Of a DNA stretch of 64,000 nt, positions 53,071-64,000 are shown one piece after another (position 1 is the first letter of the stretch; the number at the start of each line of letters is the position of its first letter). The stretch spans positions 1-64,000 of the forward strand of contig CALNHX010002272.1 in the NCBI GenBank assembly GCA_940337035.1, written 5' to 3'. This stretch comes from Agriotes lineatus. Lineage: Eukaryota; Arthropoda; Insecta; Coleoptera; Elateridae. The translations under genes and the position numbers were made by a program. Under the pieces are notes generated by a model. It did not search any database and was not told the origin of the DNA. It saw only the letters and a program-made list of their open reading frames with translations.

Positions 53071-53254
53071 GATCCGAAGACCTCACTAAATCATTCAATC
53101 GGTAGTAGCGACAGGCGGTGTGTACAAAGGGCAGGGACGTAATCAACGCGAGCTTATGCCTCGCGCTTACTGGGAATTCCTCGTTCATGGGGAACAATTG
53201 CAAGCCCCAATCCCTAGCACAAAGGAGGTTCAGCGGGTTACCCGGGCCTCTCGG
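53071..53254 (-). rRNA. 18S rRNA gene fragment inside the satellite (pseudogene)
   Basis: The minus strand carries a 3'-half segment of small-subunit rRNA: 'cccgggtaacccgctgaacc', 'gggattggggcttgcaattg', 'ccatgaacgaggaattccca', 'ttgtacacaccgcctgtcgc' and 'gattgaatgatttagtgagg'. This corresponds to the region before and at the decoding-site helix 44. The universally conserved ACACACCGCCCGTCGC has one change (CCCG to CCTG), and other differences exist, so it is a non-functional fragment of about 184 bases. Confidence 0.92.
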
Positions 53255-53261
53255 GACTCAT

Positions 53262-55424
53262 CCGATTGACGAGTGACGAGTGACGACTGACGAATGAAAA
53301 CTGACGAATGACGAATAACGATTGACGAATGACGAGTGACGATTGACGACTGACAAATGACGAATGACAAACGACGATTGACGAATGACGAGTAACGAGT
53401 GACGAGTGACGACTGACGACTGACGACTGACGAATGACGATGGACGAGTGACGAGTGACGAGTGACGAGTGACGACTGACCAATGACAACTGACGAATGA
53501 CGAATAACGATTGACGAATGACGAATGACGATTGACAAAAGACGAGTGACGAGTGACGAGCGACGACTGCCGAATGACGACTGACGAATGACGAATAGCG
53601 ATTGACGAATGACGAATGACGAGTGACGAGTGACGAGCGACGACTGACAAATGACGACTGACGAATGACGAATAACGATTGACGAATGACGAATGACGAT
53701 TGACAAAAGACGATTGACGAGTGACGAGTGACGACTGACGAATGAAAACTGACGAATGACGAATAACGATTGACGAATGACGAGTGACGATTGACGACTG
53801 ACAAATGACGAATGACAAATAACGATTGACGAATGACGAGTAACAAGTGACGAGTGACGACTGACAAATGACGATTGACGAGTGACGAGTGACGAGTGAC
53901 GAGTGACGAGTGACGACTGACCAATGACAACTGACGAATGACGAATAACGATTGACGAATGACGAGTGACGATTGACGAATGACAAATGACGAGCGACGA
54001 CTGACGAATGACGACTGACGACTGACGAATGACGAATGACGATTGACGAGTGACGAGTGACGAGTGACGAGTGACGAATGACGAATAGCGATTGACGAAT
54101 GACGAATGACGAGTGACGAGTGACGAGCGACGACTGACGAATGACGACTGACGAATGACGAATAACGATTGACGAATGACGAATGACGATTGACAAAAGA
54201 CGATTGACGAGTGACGAGTGACGACTGACGAATGAAAACTGACGAATGACGAATAACGATTGACGAATGACGAGTGACGATTGACGACTGACAAATGACG
54301 AATGACAAATAACGATTGACGAATGACGAGTAACAAGTGACGAGTGACGACTGACAAATGACGATTGACGAGTGACGAGTGACGAGTGACGAGTGACGAG
54401 TGACGAGTGACGACTGACCAATGACAACTGACGAATGACGAATAACGATTGACGAATGACGAGTGACGATTGACGAATGACAAATGACGAGCGACGACTG
54501 ACGAATGACGACTGACGACTGACGAATGACGAATGACGATTGACGAATGACGAGTGACGAGTGACGAGTGACGAGTGACGAGTGACGATTGACGAATGAC
54601 AAATGACGAGCGACGACTGACGAATGACGACTGACGACTGACAAATGACAAATAACGATTGACGAATGACGAGTGACGCTTGACGAGTGACGAATGACGA
54701 TTGACGAATGACAAGTGACGAGTGACGAGTGACGAGCGACGACTGACGAATGACGACTGACGAATGACGAATAACGATTGACGAATGACGAATGACGAAT
54801 GACGATTGACAAAAGACGAGTGACGAGTAACGAGCGACGACTGACGCATGAAGACTGACGAATGACGAATAACGATTGACGAATGACGAATAACGGATGA
54901 CGATTGACAAATGACGAGTGACGAATGACGATTGACAAAAGACGATTGACGAGTGACGACTGACGAATGACGACTGACGAATGACGAATAACGATTGACG
55001 AATGAAAACTGACGAATGACGAATAACGATTGACGAATGACGAGTAACGATTGACGAGTGACGAGCGACGACTGACGAATGACGACTGACGAATGACGAA
55101 TAACGATTGACGAATGACGAGTGACGAGTAACGAGCGACGACTGACGAATGACGACTGACGAATGACAAATAACGATTGACGAATGACGATTGACACAAG
55201 ACGATTGACGAATGACGATTGACACAAGACGATTGACGAGTGACGAGTGACGACTGACGAATGAAAACTGACGAATGACGAATAACGATTGACGAATGAC
55301 GAGTAACGATTGACGAATGACAAATGACGAGCGACGACTGACGAATGACGACTGACGACTGACGAATGACGAATGACGATTGACGAATGACGAGTGACGA
55401 GTGACGAATGACGACTGACGAATG
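53262..55424. repeat. Heptamer satellite, right block
   Basis: Continuation of the TGACGAN array after the rRNA fragment. It contains longer direct repeats: a segment around 53680-53960 is almost repeated at 54160-54480 (both include 'gacgattgacaaaagacgattgacgag', a run of GAGTGAC units, then 'gactgaccaatgacaactga'). So the array also expands by larger unequal exchanges. The open minus-strand frames of up to 697 codons are by-products of the repeat. Confidence 0.95.
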
Positions 55425-55429
55425 TAGAC

Positions 55430-55583
55430 TAGATCAAAATTTGTCTCCTGATCTAAGGCTCTATTTTGTAGCGTTTTTGTAGAATTTGCAATTTTTGAAA
55501 ATTTTTGAAAAATTAAAAATCAAATTTTTGCGTAATTATAAGATAACTGTTGAAGGTGAGTGTATCACACCAGATTTTTTAAT
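55430..55583 (-). repeat. Fragment of the 'ctggtgtgatacactcac' dispersed repeat
   Basis: Reverse complement of the first 150 bases of the units at 36895 and 38375, including 'ctggtgtgatacactcac' and 'caaattctacaaaaacg'. The satellite array ends directly at its inner break, so the array lies next to or inside a copy of this repeat. Confidence 0.75.
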
Positions 55584-55830
55584 ATTATATTTACGAATGA
55601 ATAATTAATAAATCTTTGTACCTACTAATATTGTACTCGTATTATTTATGTTTTATAGTACATATAAAAAATTCCGTTTTTTTTTTATCACTAAGGCGGC
55701 AAAAAAATCTTGCCTGTAGCGGCAAAAAGTCTAGCGCCGGCCCTGTCTGGAATATTTTCGCTTCCGTTTCAATTAGGTGAAGGTGACAATATTAACTTCG
55801 GCCGATGGTTAGATGTAGAGTGGAATCTTC
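55584..55830. other. Short unassigned spacer
   Basis: AT-rich spacer between the repeat fragment and the 3' end of the minus-strand LINE. Nothing recognised. Confidence 0.3.
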
Positions 55831-55835
55831 TTCTT

Positions 55836-56706
55836 TCATGGCGTTATAGTCCTAGTTGGACTTGAGCCTCCTCTATTCTCCTCTGCCAGTCCTCTTTTTA
55901 TCTTGCTGCTACTTGCCAGTTTCTCACTCTTAGTATATCCTCTATTATATTGTCTTGTCATCTTTGTGGTCTTCCTCTTGTTCTTGCGGTGTCTAACTGT
56001 ACTCTGACCACTTTCTTTGGTATTCGCCACTCCATTCGTTCTACGTGTCCGGCCCATTTTAGTCTTAGTAATTTAACGTGGTCGACTATAGTCGGAGATT
56101 GTTATAATTCTGCTAGTTCATGATTGTATCGTATCCTCCAGTATTCGTTTTTCTGTACTGGCCCATATATTCTCAGAATCTTCCGTTCAAATCTCAGCAG
56201 GTTTTCTTCAGTTTGTTTTGTCAGTACCCATGTTTGGCTGCCATAGGTGGTCACCGGCCTTACTATTGTTTCATATAGTCTCACCTCTACCTATTATCTT
56301 GGATTTAAATATTCTTTGTAGGGCATAGTAGGCTCGGTTTCATGCGATAATTCTTTGTTGTATTACTTGCGTCATATCGTTGTTGTCGTTCATCTGAGCT
56401 TCTTTTACCACTTCGATGTTATGGTCTTCTATGGTTAGGTTTTGCCCCAATCTCCTTACTGGTCTCGTTACCATACATTTGGTTCTGTTTTCCTTGATTT
56501 GGGAGCCTACTTTCTTAGCTTGCGTTTCTAGGTTTGTAAATACTTCTTTTATGCTTACCACGATTCGTCCTATTACGTTCAGATCATCGGCATACCCTAC
56601 TATCTGATAGGATGCCATTGGTGTGTATGCTCATATCCCTAATGACCTTTTCCAATCTTAGATTAAATAGCACCGGTGCCAGTCCATCTTTTTGTCGGAA
56701 ACCTTT
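55836..56706 (-). pseudogene. LINE reverse transcriptase C-terminal half
   Basis: Starts at the LTR junction with 'GFRQKDGLAPVLFNL' (usual LRQGDGL), 'IVGYADDLNVIGR' with the YADD active site (56600-56560), 'AKKVGSQIKENRTKCMV', then 'LYETIVRPVTTYGSQTWVLT' (56280-56220), 'KILRIYGPVQ', and a decayed end at 55836 ('RIEEAQVQL'-like). The stop pattern shows it is dead. Confidence 0.8.
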
Positions 56707-58482
56707 TGTTAAGTCATTTTGCTGTCGCAGATGCTTAATTGCATTTCACGCCTTTATTCAGGTCTTTTTGGTATTTTAAATAGCCACCTAGGCTTTAGGG
56801 CAGCGTGCCCGTATGCTAAACCCTTTTAGTTCTTTATTTGGCTCCATCGCCTAATTTCAGAATCACGATTTCGCACATATTTAGCCCCAGAAGCAGTATT
56901 TTTCGTCGGTTGGAGCTCCCCTCTGATGGCGTTTTTCCGAATTCCGAATCTTCTAGGAGGCACGCCGTCGAGGCGTGATGCCATTGGTGCCGGCATTGGC
57001 TTGTTTCATTTTATCGCCTTGCGATTGGCTGCCAAGGTTTAGTCACGTGGGGACGCGATCAAGGTGACCTTTGCCAACGCTTCCTTCTGGGCATTCAGCC
57101 AAGAGCCGTCGATCGAGTAAGAGGTCGGATAGTGTGTGTGAGTTCGTGCGGCGCTTCCGCCCTTGGCGGGGGCGTCAGCCTTTTTCCCGTCGAGTGCTGC
57201 TTCAGCAATTATGTGATAAACTGTTTCGCCTTAAGTGGCAGTTGTCCGCAGCCCGTTGCAGAGAACGCTCGTGTGGTGGTTGTGAGTCGGAGTTTTCGAA
57301 TTGTCTTCGGCGTAGCGTGGGTGTTTTTGAACCCAGTTCCTGCTTCCGTAAGTAAGGGGTCGTGCCCCCTTCATCTCGACCTACGAGGATTTGTTCCGCA
57401 GAACGAAAGTGGCCCATTTTTTTCGTCGTCCCGTTGTACGCGTCATTGACGCGTCTCCCGTCGCCATTAAGGCGGTTGTGCATTCACCCCTATAGCCGTT
57501 GTAACATCGAAGGTACCTGCCACCTACGACTGCAGCCTATCGCAACTCAACTGTACCAGGCTCCCTCGCCGCCTACGCATTAAGGTATGTGTCTTTAACC
57601 TGATTACCGCTGTGAACGCGAGTGCTAATTTAAATCTTCGCTGCCCGCTGCATAAGGCGACGCGCATATTTGTACTTATTACTGCGCTAGTGCATTCATT
57701 CAGACTTGCAGACTGTTCATGTCGCGAGTGCTAATTTAAATCTTCGCTGTCCGCTGCATAAGGCGACGCGCATCTTTGTACTCATTACTACTTATTACTG
57801 CTCGTTACTGCTCATTACTGTTCATTACTGTTCACTACTGTTCAACATCTGTCGTTAAGTTTAGAGCGCGCGTGCCAGGGTGCCCTTAATTATAGGTTAA
57901 GTATAGATATAGGGCGACGCACTCTGCTGCCCCATTGTAACCCGAAGTTCAATATATGATTGGTTAGTTAAGGGAACTATTGTTTTGTTTCGACTTGTGC
58001 ATGTTCTGTTACAGATAGACGCCCCCTTCATTGTACTGAATATTGTACGACGGAACGAGGAAGCTTTGAGCGTGCAGGTGGGTGAGACAGCTGCGTAGTC
58101 GCGGTCGGATTGACACCTAATTACAATCCTTGCATAAGGCAATCCCGAAATTGTTATTTGACCTTGCAACTCTTGAGTAATCCCATTGGCGGAGTATTTT
58201 GCATGCTTCGCTCCCGTCTAACCGTCCAGGCCCGGTTAGCCGGGTTAAGACAGGCTTGGTGGCGCCCTCATGATTTCGACATACCCTGTATATATTATGC
58301 CACCACACGCTTGCCCAGAACGTATCGTGTGACTCACGCCCGACTCCCTGAGCGTCCCAGCCGTGGCCTTTTAGCCTATTTCGAACCGATTTCAGGGCAA
58401 GTGTGCCAGTTTTTCAGGACTGATTCCGTGGTGCGATGCTCACCTTGGGTGGGTGTCGTAAAGTTCTTTTAATACCGTAACA
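56707..58482. mobile_element. Solo LTR, 1776 bp, inserted in the LINE
   Basis: It begins TGTTAAGTCATT and ends TACCGTAACA, with TGTTA/TAACA inverted. CTTT is duplicated at 56703-56706 and 58483-58486. Deleting the LTR and one CTTT restores the LINE frame (ASFATDK joined to GFRQKDGL). The sequence is GC-richer than its surroundings. It holds a duplicated segment (57613-57680 and 57719-57790, 'gcgagtgctaatttaaatct') and a run of 'tactgttcat' units (57785-57846). No coding domain seen. The family is not identified. Confidence 0.85.
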
Positions 58483-58484
58483 CT

Positions 58485-59040
58485 TTGTCCGTGGCAAAGC
58501 TAGCTGACACCCTGTTCTGTATCTTCACTCGGTTGCATGAGTTGTTCATAGTCATTTGCACCAGTATGATCAGTTTCGATGGTATGCCCAGTTCCTCCAT
58601 GGCGTCGTACAAAGCTCTTCTGTCAATTCTGTCATATGACCGTCGAAAATTTACAAATACCTGGTATATTGGCGTATTAAATTCCCATCCCTATTCCATA
58701 ATTTGTCAAACTACAAACAGCTGATCGATTGTGGATCTATTCGTTTTGAACCCTGCCTGGTAGTCACTTACGATTTAATTTGTCTTTTAAGATGTTTGTG
58801 AAGATTTTTTATGCTACATATAGCAGTGATATGCCTCTGTAATTCTGACAATCTAACCGATCGCCCTTTTTATATAATGGACAAATTATGGCATTACTCC
58901 ACTCTTCTGGCATAACTTTCATCTTCCATACATCTTTTATCAGTATATGCATCTGCCTTGCGAATTGGTCTCCTCCATGCTTGATAAATTCAGCTGGGAT
59001 GTTATCCGCGCCTGGAGCTTTATCATTATTCATCTGCATT
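58485..59040 (-). pseudogene. LINE reverse transcriptase, N-terminal half
   Basis: The frame at 59039-58809 reads 'MQMNNDKAPGADNIPAEFIK', 'MPEEWSNAIICPLYKKGDRL' and 'CQNYRGISLL', the finger motifs of RTE/CR1-type enzymes. After a frame break come 'YQAGFKTNRSTIDQLFV' and 'YQVFVNFRRSYDRIDRRALY' (usual F-DF-KAYD; the first catalytic Asp is lost, read as N-F-R), then 'VKIQNRVSASFATDK' at the edge of the solo LTR. Confidence 0.8.
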
Positions 59041-59530
59041 ATGCTCTTGAGTACCTCTTACATCGTTTGCTCCTCCAACCCTATCTTCTACTGTGTTGTG
59101 CACCCTTTTAGTATAGCCTTCGTTCCTGTCTTTCTTGATTAGCATCTATGAGAAATGTTCCCGTTATCTCTCTATTATTTTCCCTTCTTCCGTTATATTT
59201 CTCCCCTCTTATCCTTACACATCGCCGTTCTGGGCTGATATTCACTTCCCGTCTCTCTTACTATCTTGAACATTTTCTTAGTTTCTTTGTTTTGGTATGA
59301 CGCTTTCAGTTTTCGTAATTGTAAATACAGCATTTCTCTTTTCTTTTTCCAACAGACTTCTTTCGCAATTCTCCTTGTTTCCTTATATTTTTCTTCTTTC
59401 CTTTTTGTTGGTCTTTGTAACATTTCCGTTCTCTCTCTGTTTCAATTGCGTACAGCTGCTTCACAGTTTCTATCCCACCACATGTTTCTTATCTTGGGTT
59501 TGTTTTTCGGATGCTGCTGTTATACTGTTC

Positions 59531-61681
59531 TTAGTCTTGTTCCACTTTACTGCGCGGATATTCTATTACTCCTGCATCCCCGTCACCTTCACCTTCGGCT
59601 TGGGGTATATACTTTTCTATAGCTTCCAGGAATGCTAATGGGGATTCTTCCGATTGGAGCTTGCTTGTATCATATTTCGTTTTGCGTTCTCCTGGTTTCG
59701 TTCCGGCTTTGTTTATTTTCATCCTAAACTTTGTTCGCATTGGATAGTGATCAGAATTCGAGGCTACTCCTCTCATTGTTCTAATATCCGTAATACTGGA
59801 ATAGAACCTTGTGATGCTTCTTACTACCATGTTTTGTGAGGCTGCCAATTCAATAGTTTTCTCTCCGTTGTTATTTGTTTCCTCGTGTGCACTATGGCGG
59901 ATGAGTATATCTCCTCTCGCTCTATCTTGGCTTTAAAATCACCCATGACGATTTTTACGTCATTCCTCGGGGTTCTGTCTATTTCTCTCTTTAGCATTGT
60001 ATAGAATTGGTCTTTTTCGTAGTGCTTCTTGTCTTCTGACGGTGCGTGAATTGTGAATAGGGATGTATAATGAAATTTCGTTTTTATTCTTACATAACAT
60101 ATCTTTTCGTTAACCGGTCTAAAATTAATTATGTGTTTGCGAAGTTTTTGGTATAACTTGACCCCTTGAATTTTGAATATTCGCGGCCTATATTTGTGTG
60201 CTCCGACTAGCTTTGAAGAGGGTGGGGTATATGGTGTTCGTGGGTTTTCTCAGGGCGTTCAGATTAAAAAAACGGAAGTCGTAGCCTATAATTTTGAATC
60301 AGTAAGGTACTCGTTGATCGAACTGTATCGCTAATCCCTTGCCGTCTTAGAGGCGGTATCCTCCGGTGAACGCTTTGGTGCAGGTGGACAAGACTTACCT
60401 TTGGGTTACCCTGTAAAAATGTCTACAAAGTAGGCTAGCACCGGAGCGCAATAATACGACACACTGACTTATTATGGGATTAATAATAGCCCTGCGGGCA
60501 ACAAACATAAATTAGCAATATCCCATGGAACGAAAAGTTTCTAACCTAACCAGCACTAACCTACTCTTAATCCTAATTCCTAATTTAAGATTTATCCCTA
60601 AAACAAAATAGGGGAAGCTTCCTCATTTAGCGAGCAACACACATAAATTAATCTAACTATTCTATTAATTATTTAGATGGTAAGTTTTAATAAATTCGTC
60701 GCGCTCTTACTTTCTTTTACAAGTAATCTAACTCTCACAATTTGCGTTGTTAGGGTTTCCCAAATCTGTATGTCGCTATTGAATGATGGTTTTATTGCTC
60801 ACCTGGAGTGTAGTTTCGGCTAACAAAGCAAGGGCTCCGGGATCGACTTATCTTTCGGCCCTGAGAATGCCCTCTCGAAAGGATGACTTGCCGCCAAAAC
60901 GTGATGCTATTATCGATCGCTGTCTCTCCCTCTCGTGGACCCGTAGGCGCACTTTCTATAACCGCCAGCTGAGTTCCAAGAGATATTCTTACGCCCACGC
61001 TATTGTACTCGACAACCTTACAATCGCTATCTTGGCTTGATTGCATCCGCGCAAAATGCACTCACGGTGAACGTTTTAGTTCTTTCGAGTGGTTTACACA
61101 AAACACAAAACTAATGTGGGCCCGCCCGTAATTACTGGCAAGCACAAAGTTTTAGGCACTGGGTTCGCAGCGGCTTACATTGAGCCAACTAGCCCCACGA
61201 CTTGACCGTTCACTTTGCTGCTTGGCACCCGACTAAATTTTTCCTCCCAAGAAACAACCCCGACCATTGTCAACTCTCACGCGCGCGAGAATCGAAATTC
61301 AAATCTTCTAACCGACGCCCGGTTACATTGGCCCACTATAAATCCGACTCCAAACTGATGAGAGTTATCTGATGGCTCGCTATAATAGATGTTCAATTCG
61401 TTTTTCGTAATTTTTTCATTGTTTGGCTAGCGCATTTCCTGGAGAGCTGTTACGTCTAAATGATACCTCTTGGTTTCCTTTAACAGCGCATTCAGAGCAC
61501 CGGCTTGGCAAAGTGTTCGAATGTTCCAAGTACCAAAAATCATGTCTGTATTTTCTTGCCCGTTTCGTATTGCATTTGACCGTCCTGTCCGTGGCGCAAT
61601 TTGAGATTCCGTAACTAAGGTTTTTTTATGGGATAAAGGGTTGTTAGCTCCAGGGGTAGTTAACCCCCCATGCCCAACCAT
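59531..61681 (-). pseudogene. LINE apurinic-type endonuclease, split
   Basis: The N-terminal part (61681-61340) reads 'IFGTWNIRTLCQAGALNALL', 'HLDVTALQEMR' and, after one stop, 'SHQFGVGFIVG': the catalytic Asn and Glu motifs of exonuclease-III-type endonucleases. After an insertion the rest follows at about 60200-59540: 'INFRPVNEKICYVRIKTKF', 'SLFTIHAPSEDKKHYEKDQF', 'NDVKIVMGDFKAKI' (D-x-N site altered to D-F-K) and 'SNSDHYPMRTKFRMKI' with the conserved SDH. The LINE linker continues to 59190 ('KEVCWKKKREMLYLQLRKLK'). Confidence 0.8.
60250..61330. mobile_element. Second insertion in the LINE endonuclease, boundaries approximate
   Basis: The endonuclease frame stops making sense between 'GVGFIVG' (minus strand, about 61340) and the 'YRPRIFKIQG'-like part (about 60190). 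The right edge probably lies at 61327 (TGTAACCGG on the minus strand). A matching end TTTTTACA occurs at 60410, which would give a 918-bp TG...CA unit, but I find no target duplication. Bases 60250-60405 are not clearly LINE either. Confidence 0.45.
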
Positions 61682-61700
61682 TTCTTCCTCTCTCGTTTGA

Positions 61701-63032
61701 CCCCGACCTCACTTTCCACCTCGGTTGGCTACCAGATCTCCAGTAAGGTTGCTCGGATTGACAGGATTCACCACGTAAAGTTGAGAGTAGGAATTGAGTA
61801 GGAGAGGCTAAGTGATGCTTACAGGATGTAGCATCATAATTATATTCCGCTTCACTACCCCTTTTGAATTCCAAAAGTTGGAACCAAATGGCAACATTTT
61901 TTATTTAGAGTTGGAAAATCAAAATCTTGCCGATCAATGATGGTTGAAAGACATTACAATTGCTCCAAACAAAAGTTTTCAACTGACTTCCGTTATCTGT
62001 AAAATTTTTAATTTTTTTAAAGTAATTGCGGAAAATGCGATTACTAACAAAGAGAGCAATACATTACCAAAAGAAGTTGGTTAGAATGTGATTTTCTATC
62101 TGAATACAAAATGTTGGACCTGAATTTTGAAAAACATTTAAATTTTTACGTGTTAAACTGAATAAAGAAAATTTTCATTTAGACAACTGTGTAACGGTAC
62201 TTGCCCTCTGCTAATTAGGGCTAATGAATTTAACTAATTTTTCCTTCAGGTAGCTTATCAGTCGGAGATGATTTAGTTCAGCCAGATATACACTTGAAGA
62301 TTAACAAGCAAACACTAAGATAACTTTAAACAGTTTAATTATAAGATTCAGTATTTACAAACATAGGTATTGTTCTTTAGAAATCAAATAAAATGTATTT
62401 TACAATGTGTTTAATCAATTATGTTGGGGACCCGGCTGCTCGTTCCTTGCGTGCTGGCATCCCACTTTGCATCCGTGTCTGGAAGGTCCGAATAGCCGCT
62501 TTCTACAGAAATCGCCCGGACGCCACTAACCGCGAAGACGAATTGCCCAAAGTAAGTCGCAGTGGTGCCAACTTCCGGATTCGAATGTCCCCTTCGGCGT
62601 TGAAACCGCGTGTAACTGCAAATATAGGTTAATTTCGAATATGTTATATTTTTCGCCTTGCGACTCCGTGCTAGCGGTCTAATTCTCGTGGACACGGTGG
62701 AGTGTTTGTGCGACTGGCAGCCGGTGGGAAGTTGTTGACGTTCCGACACCTGGAGGTCCGGTTCGTGGAGGCTACTTCTACAGCTCGCGGCTCCGAGGGT
62801 GCTGCAGCTGACAGGTAGCAATTTCGATCGGTAAGTGCAGTCCTATAGTCAAACAGAAATTAAACACAATCTTACAGTGGCCTTCCAGGCCATGCAAACA
62901 GAGTGCTGGACGCTGGATTTATTTTGTATCGCCAAATTGACATATGAAACGGCCTGGTTTGTTAAACCCTCGTTTCGAATACGTCGTCCAGGAAATTTTG
63001 GTGCAATCATTTACTAGCGTCCTCCAAGCGAC
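61701..63032. other. Unassigned sequence
   Basis: 61701-61880 may be the 5' leader of the minus-strand LINE. 61900-62400 is AT-rich and non-coding. 62410-62830 is GC-richer and could be part of an LTR or leader; open frames on both strands there show no domain. Confidence 0.3.
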
Positions 63033-63203
63033 GTTTCAATAATTATTAGTTCGGGATATTTACAAGTGTTAACTTTAAATAGCGAAACGGTTTCAATTAT
63101 TATTAATTCGGGATATTTACAAATGTTAAATTTAAACAACGAAACGGTTTCAATAATTATTAGTTCGGGATATTTACAAGGGTTAAATTTCAACAGCGAA
63201 ACG
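63033..63203. repeat. 57-bp tandem repeat, three copies
   Basis: Units start at 63033, 63090 and 63147, each beginning 'gtttcaat.attattar' and ending 'gcgaaacg' or 'acgaaacg', with a few substitutions. Such short arrays are common in leaders and LTRs of retrotransposons; no function can be assigned. Confidence 0.92.
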
Positions 63204-64000
63204 GTGTCCCATTGGTGAGCGTCGTTTCTTAAAGCTGTTTACTCGGGGAACGAACAATAGCTAGGAACACGGTCTCCAAGACTGGAGGCTTCGGGTTCAA
63301 ACTTAGCTAAGGGAAAATGCTAAGATCGGGACGGGAAAAATTCTCTTTAAACGGTCGGACAGGGTCAGGAAGGGAATGAAGGGAGGGAATGCAAGGATGT
63401 ATGAATGAAGTCTGCGAAGGAAGTCTGCCCCTGAATGCGGACGAGAAACGGCTTTTATAGCTCCTCTTCGTGTTTCGTGCACCAAGCCACCACCTCGGGC
63501 CTTCTAAGTGGGGAGCAGCGCAATACGTAGAGCAGGGATCTCTTGATGACGTAGCCGGCCGCGCGTTCGAAAAATTCGAACTTGTGACGTAGAAATCGCT
63601 AGGCTGGAACGCGCGAATTGATTTTAATTCACAAAAACGCGTTTCGACTGGGCGAATCGTTACAGTACAGGAAATCGAATTTCTACATCCCCTCTTCCAA
63701 ACTTCGACGGTTAATCTACAATTCCCTGCTAGCATACGGGTTCACGGTAACAAGGATTCCGCTTCAGGAGGAAAACTTACTTACTAAGGGGGCACATTAG
63801 TACTAACTACGGCGGCAGGTCATACATACATTCTTACAGATACAACAGATGCTTTTCAGGCGGTTTTACGTTTTACGGATTTCGGAATTCTCGGACTGAA
63901 TTTGGACTGCCGGTGACATCAATAGTTAAGGGCTCTGGTACACTTCTGGACTGATATACTGTAACAGGGTTTGTATATTATTTAAATAACATTTACTGTT
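63204..64000. other. Unassigned GC-moderate sequence
   Basis: No convincing coding domain on either strand. The minus-strand frame at 63307-63735 has no known motif. The sequence could be retroelement leader or LTR DNA continuing beyond the window. Confidence 0.3.

Larger units (their letters stand above)
55836..61700 (-). mobile_element. RTE-like LINE, minus strand, interrupted by two insertions
   Basis: Minus-strand order from 5' to 3': endonuclease start (61600-61340), endonuclease remainder (60200-59540), linker (59425-59190), reverse transcriptase (59040-58485 and 56706-56340), C-terminal domain (56284-55836). It is the same general type as the remnant at 41.34-43.14 kb. The solo LTR at 56707-58482 and a second insertion at about 60250-61330 interrupt it. 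Multiple frameshifts are present. These elements insert by endonuclease nicking and target-primed reverse transcription. Confidence 0.8.

Noticed and set aside
52133..55323. Minus-strand open frames of 356, 697, 653 and 655 codons
   Set aside because: They are translations of the 7-bp satellite in all three frames, have no domain and overlap each other; repeat artefact, not genes.
52165..55424. CRISPR-like array
   Set aside because: Units are 7 bp, contiguous and without spacers; a eukaryotic satellite.
57071..57583. GC-rich stretch with overlapping open frames on both strands, possible host gene or CpG island
   Set aside because: It lies inside a precisely bounded solo LTR (56707-58482) and shows no protein domain.

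Overview
The window looks like AT-rich, repeat-dense nuclear DNA from an arthropod, most likely an insect. That reading rests on the mix of transposon families: BEL/Pao, jockey/CR1-like and RTE-like non-LTR elements, mariner/Tc1, piggyBac, P-element/THAP, hAT and a tRNA-derived SINE. I cannot name the species. No intact, clearly functional host gene is visible. The two gene-like loci are a minus-strand C2H2 zinc-finger gene (21.19-23.95 kb) with an in-frame opal codon, and a THAP-domain first exon split by a P-type transposon (26.27-30.66 kb). Almost everything else is nested and decayed mobile DNA.

Layout. 0-7.2 kb: a dispersed repeat split by a 1.9-kb insertion, a foldback element, a defective Tc1/mariner element and a repeat with four TGACGTCA palindromes. 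7.2-14.65 kb: copy A of a compound fossil (BEL/Pao integrase followed by a mariner transposase), interrupted by a LINE and by an internally deleted piggyBac element; the LINE is itself interrupted by a TG...CA element. 14.9-18.7 kb: three terminal-inverted-repeat elements. 18.7-21.2 kb: LINE and hAT scraps and a tandem duplication. 21.2-24 kb: zinc-finger gene. 24.7-26 kb: two MITEs. 26.3-30.6 kb: P element inside the THAP exon. 31-36.9 kb: elements joined through (TA)n tracts, including a palindrome of about 508 bp with a hammerhead-ribozyme-like core in each arm. 36.9-41.3 kb: dispersed repeats and a SINE. 41.5-49.3 kb: LINE remnant, then copy B of the BEL/mariner fossil, interrupted by a Tc1-like element and a solo LTR. 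49.3-52.1 kb: BEL/Pao gag-protease remnant joined to a zinc-finger gene fragment. 52.16-55.42 kb: a heptamer satellite enclosing a fragment of 18S rRNA. 55.8-61.9 kb: a minus-strand RTE-like LINE interrupted by a 1.78-kb solo LTR and a second insertion. 61.9-64 kb: unassigned sequence with a 57-bp tandem triplet.

The parts do not work together as a pathway; the window is best read as an insertion history. Copies A and B are natural empty-site controls for each other's insertions, and several insertions can be mapped to the base because removing them restores a reading frame. I found no defence-like or biosynthetic system.
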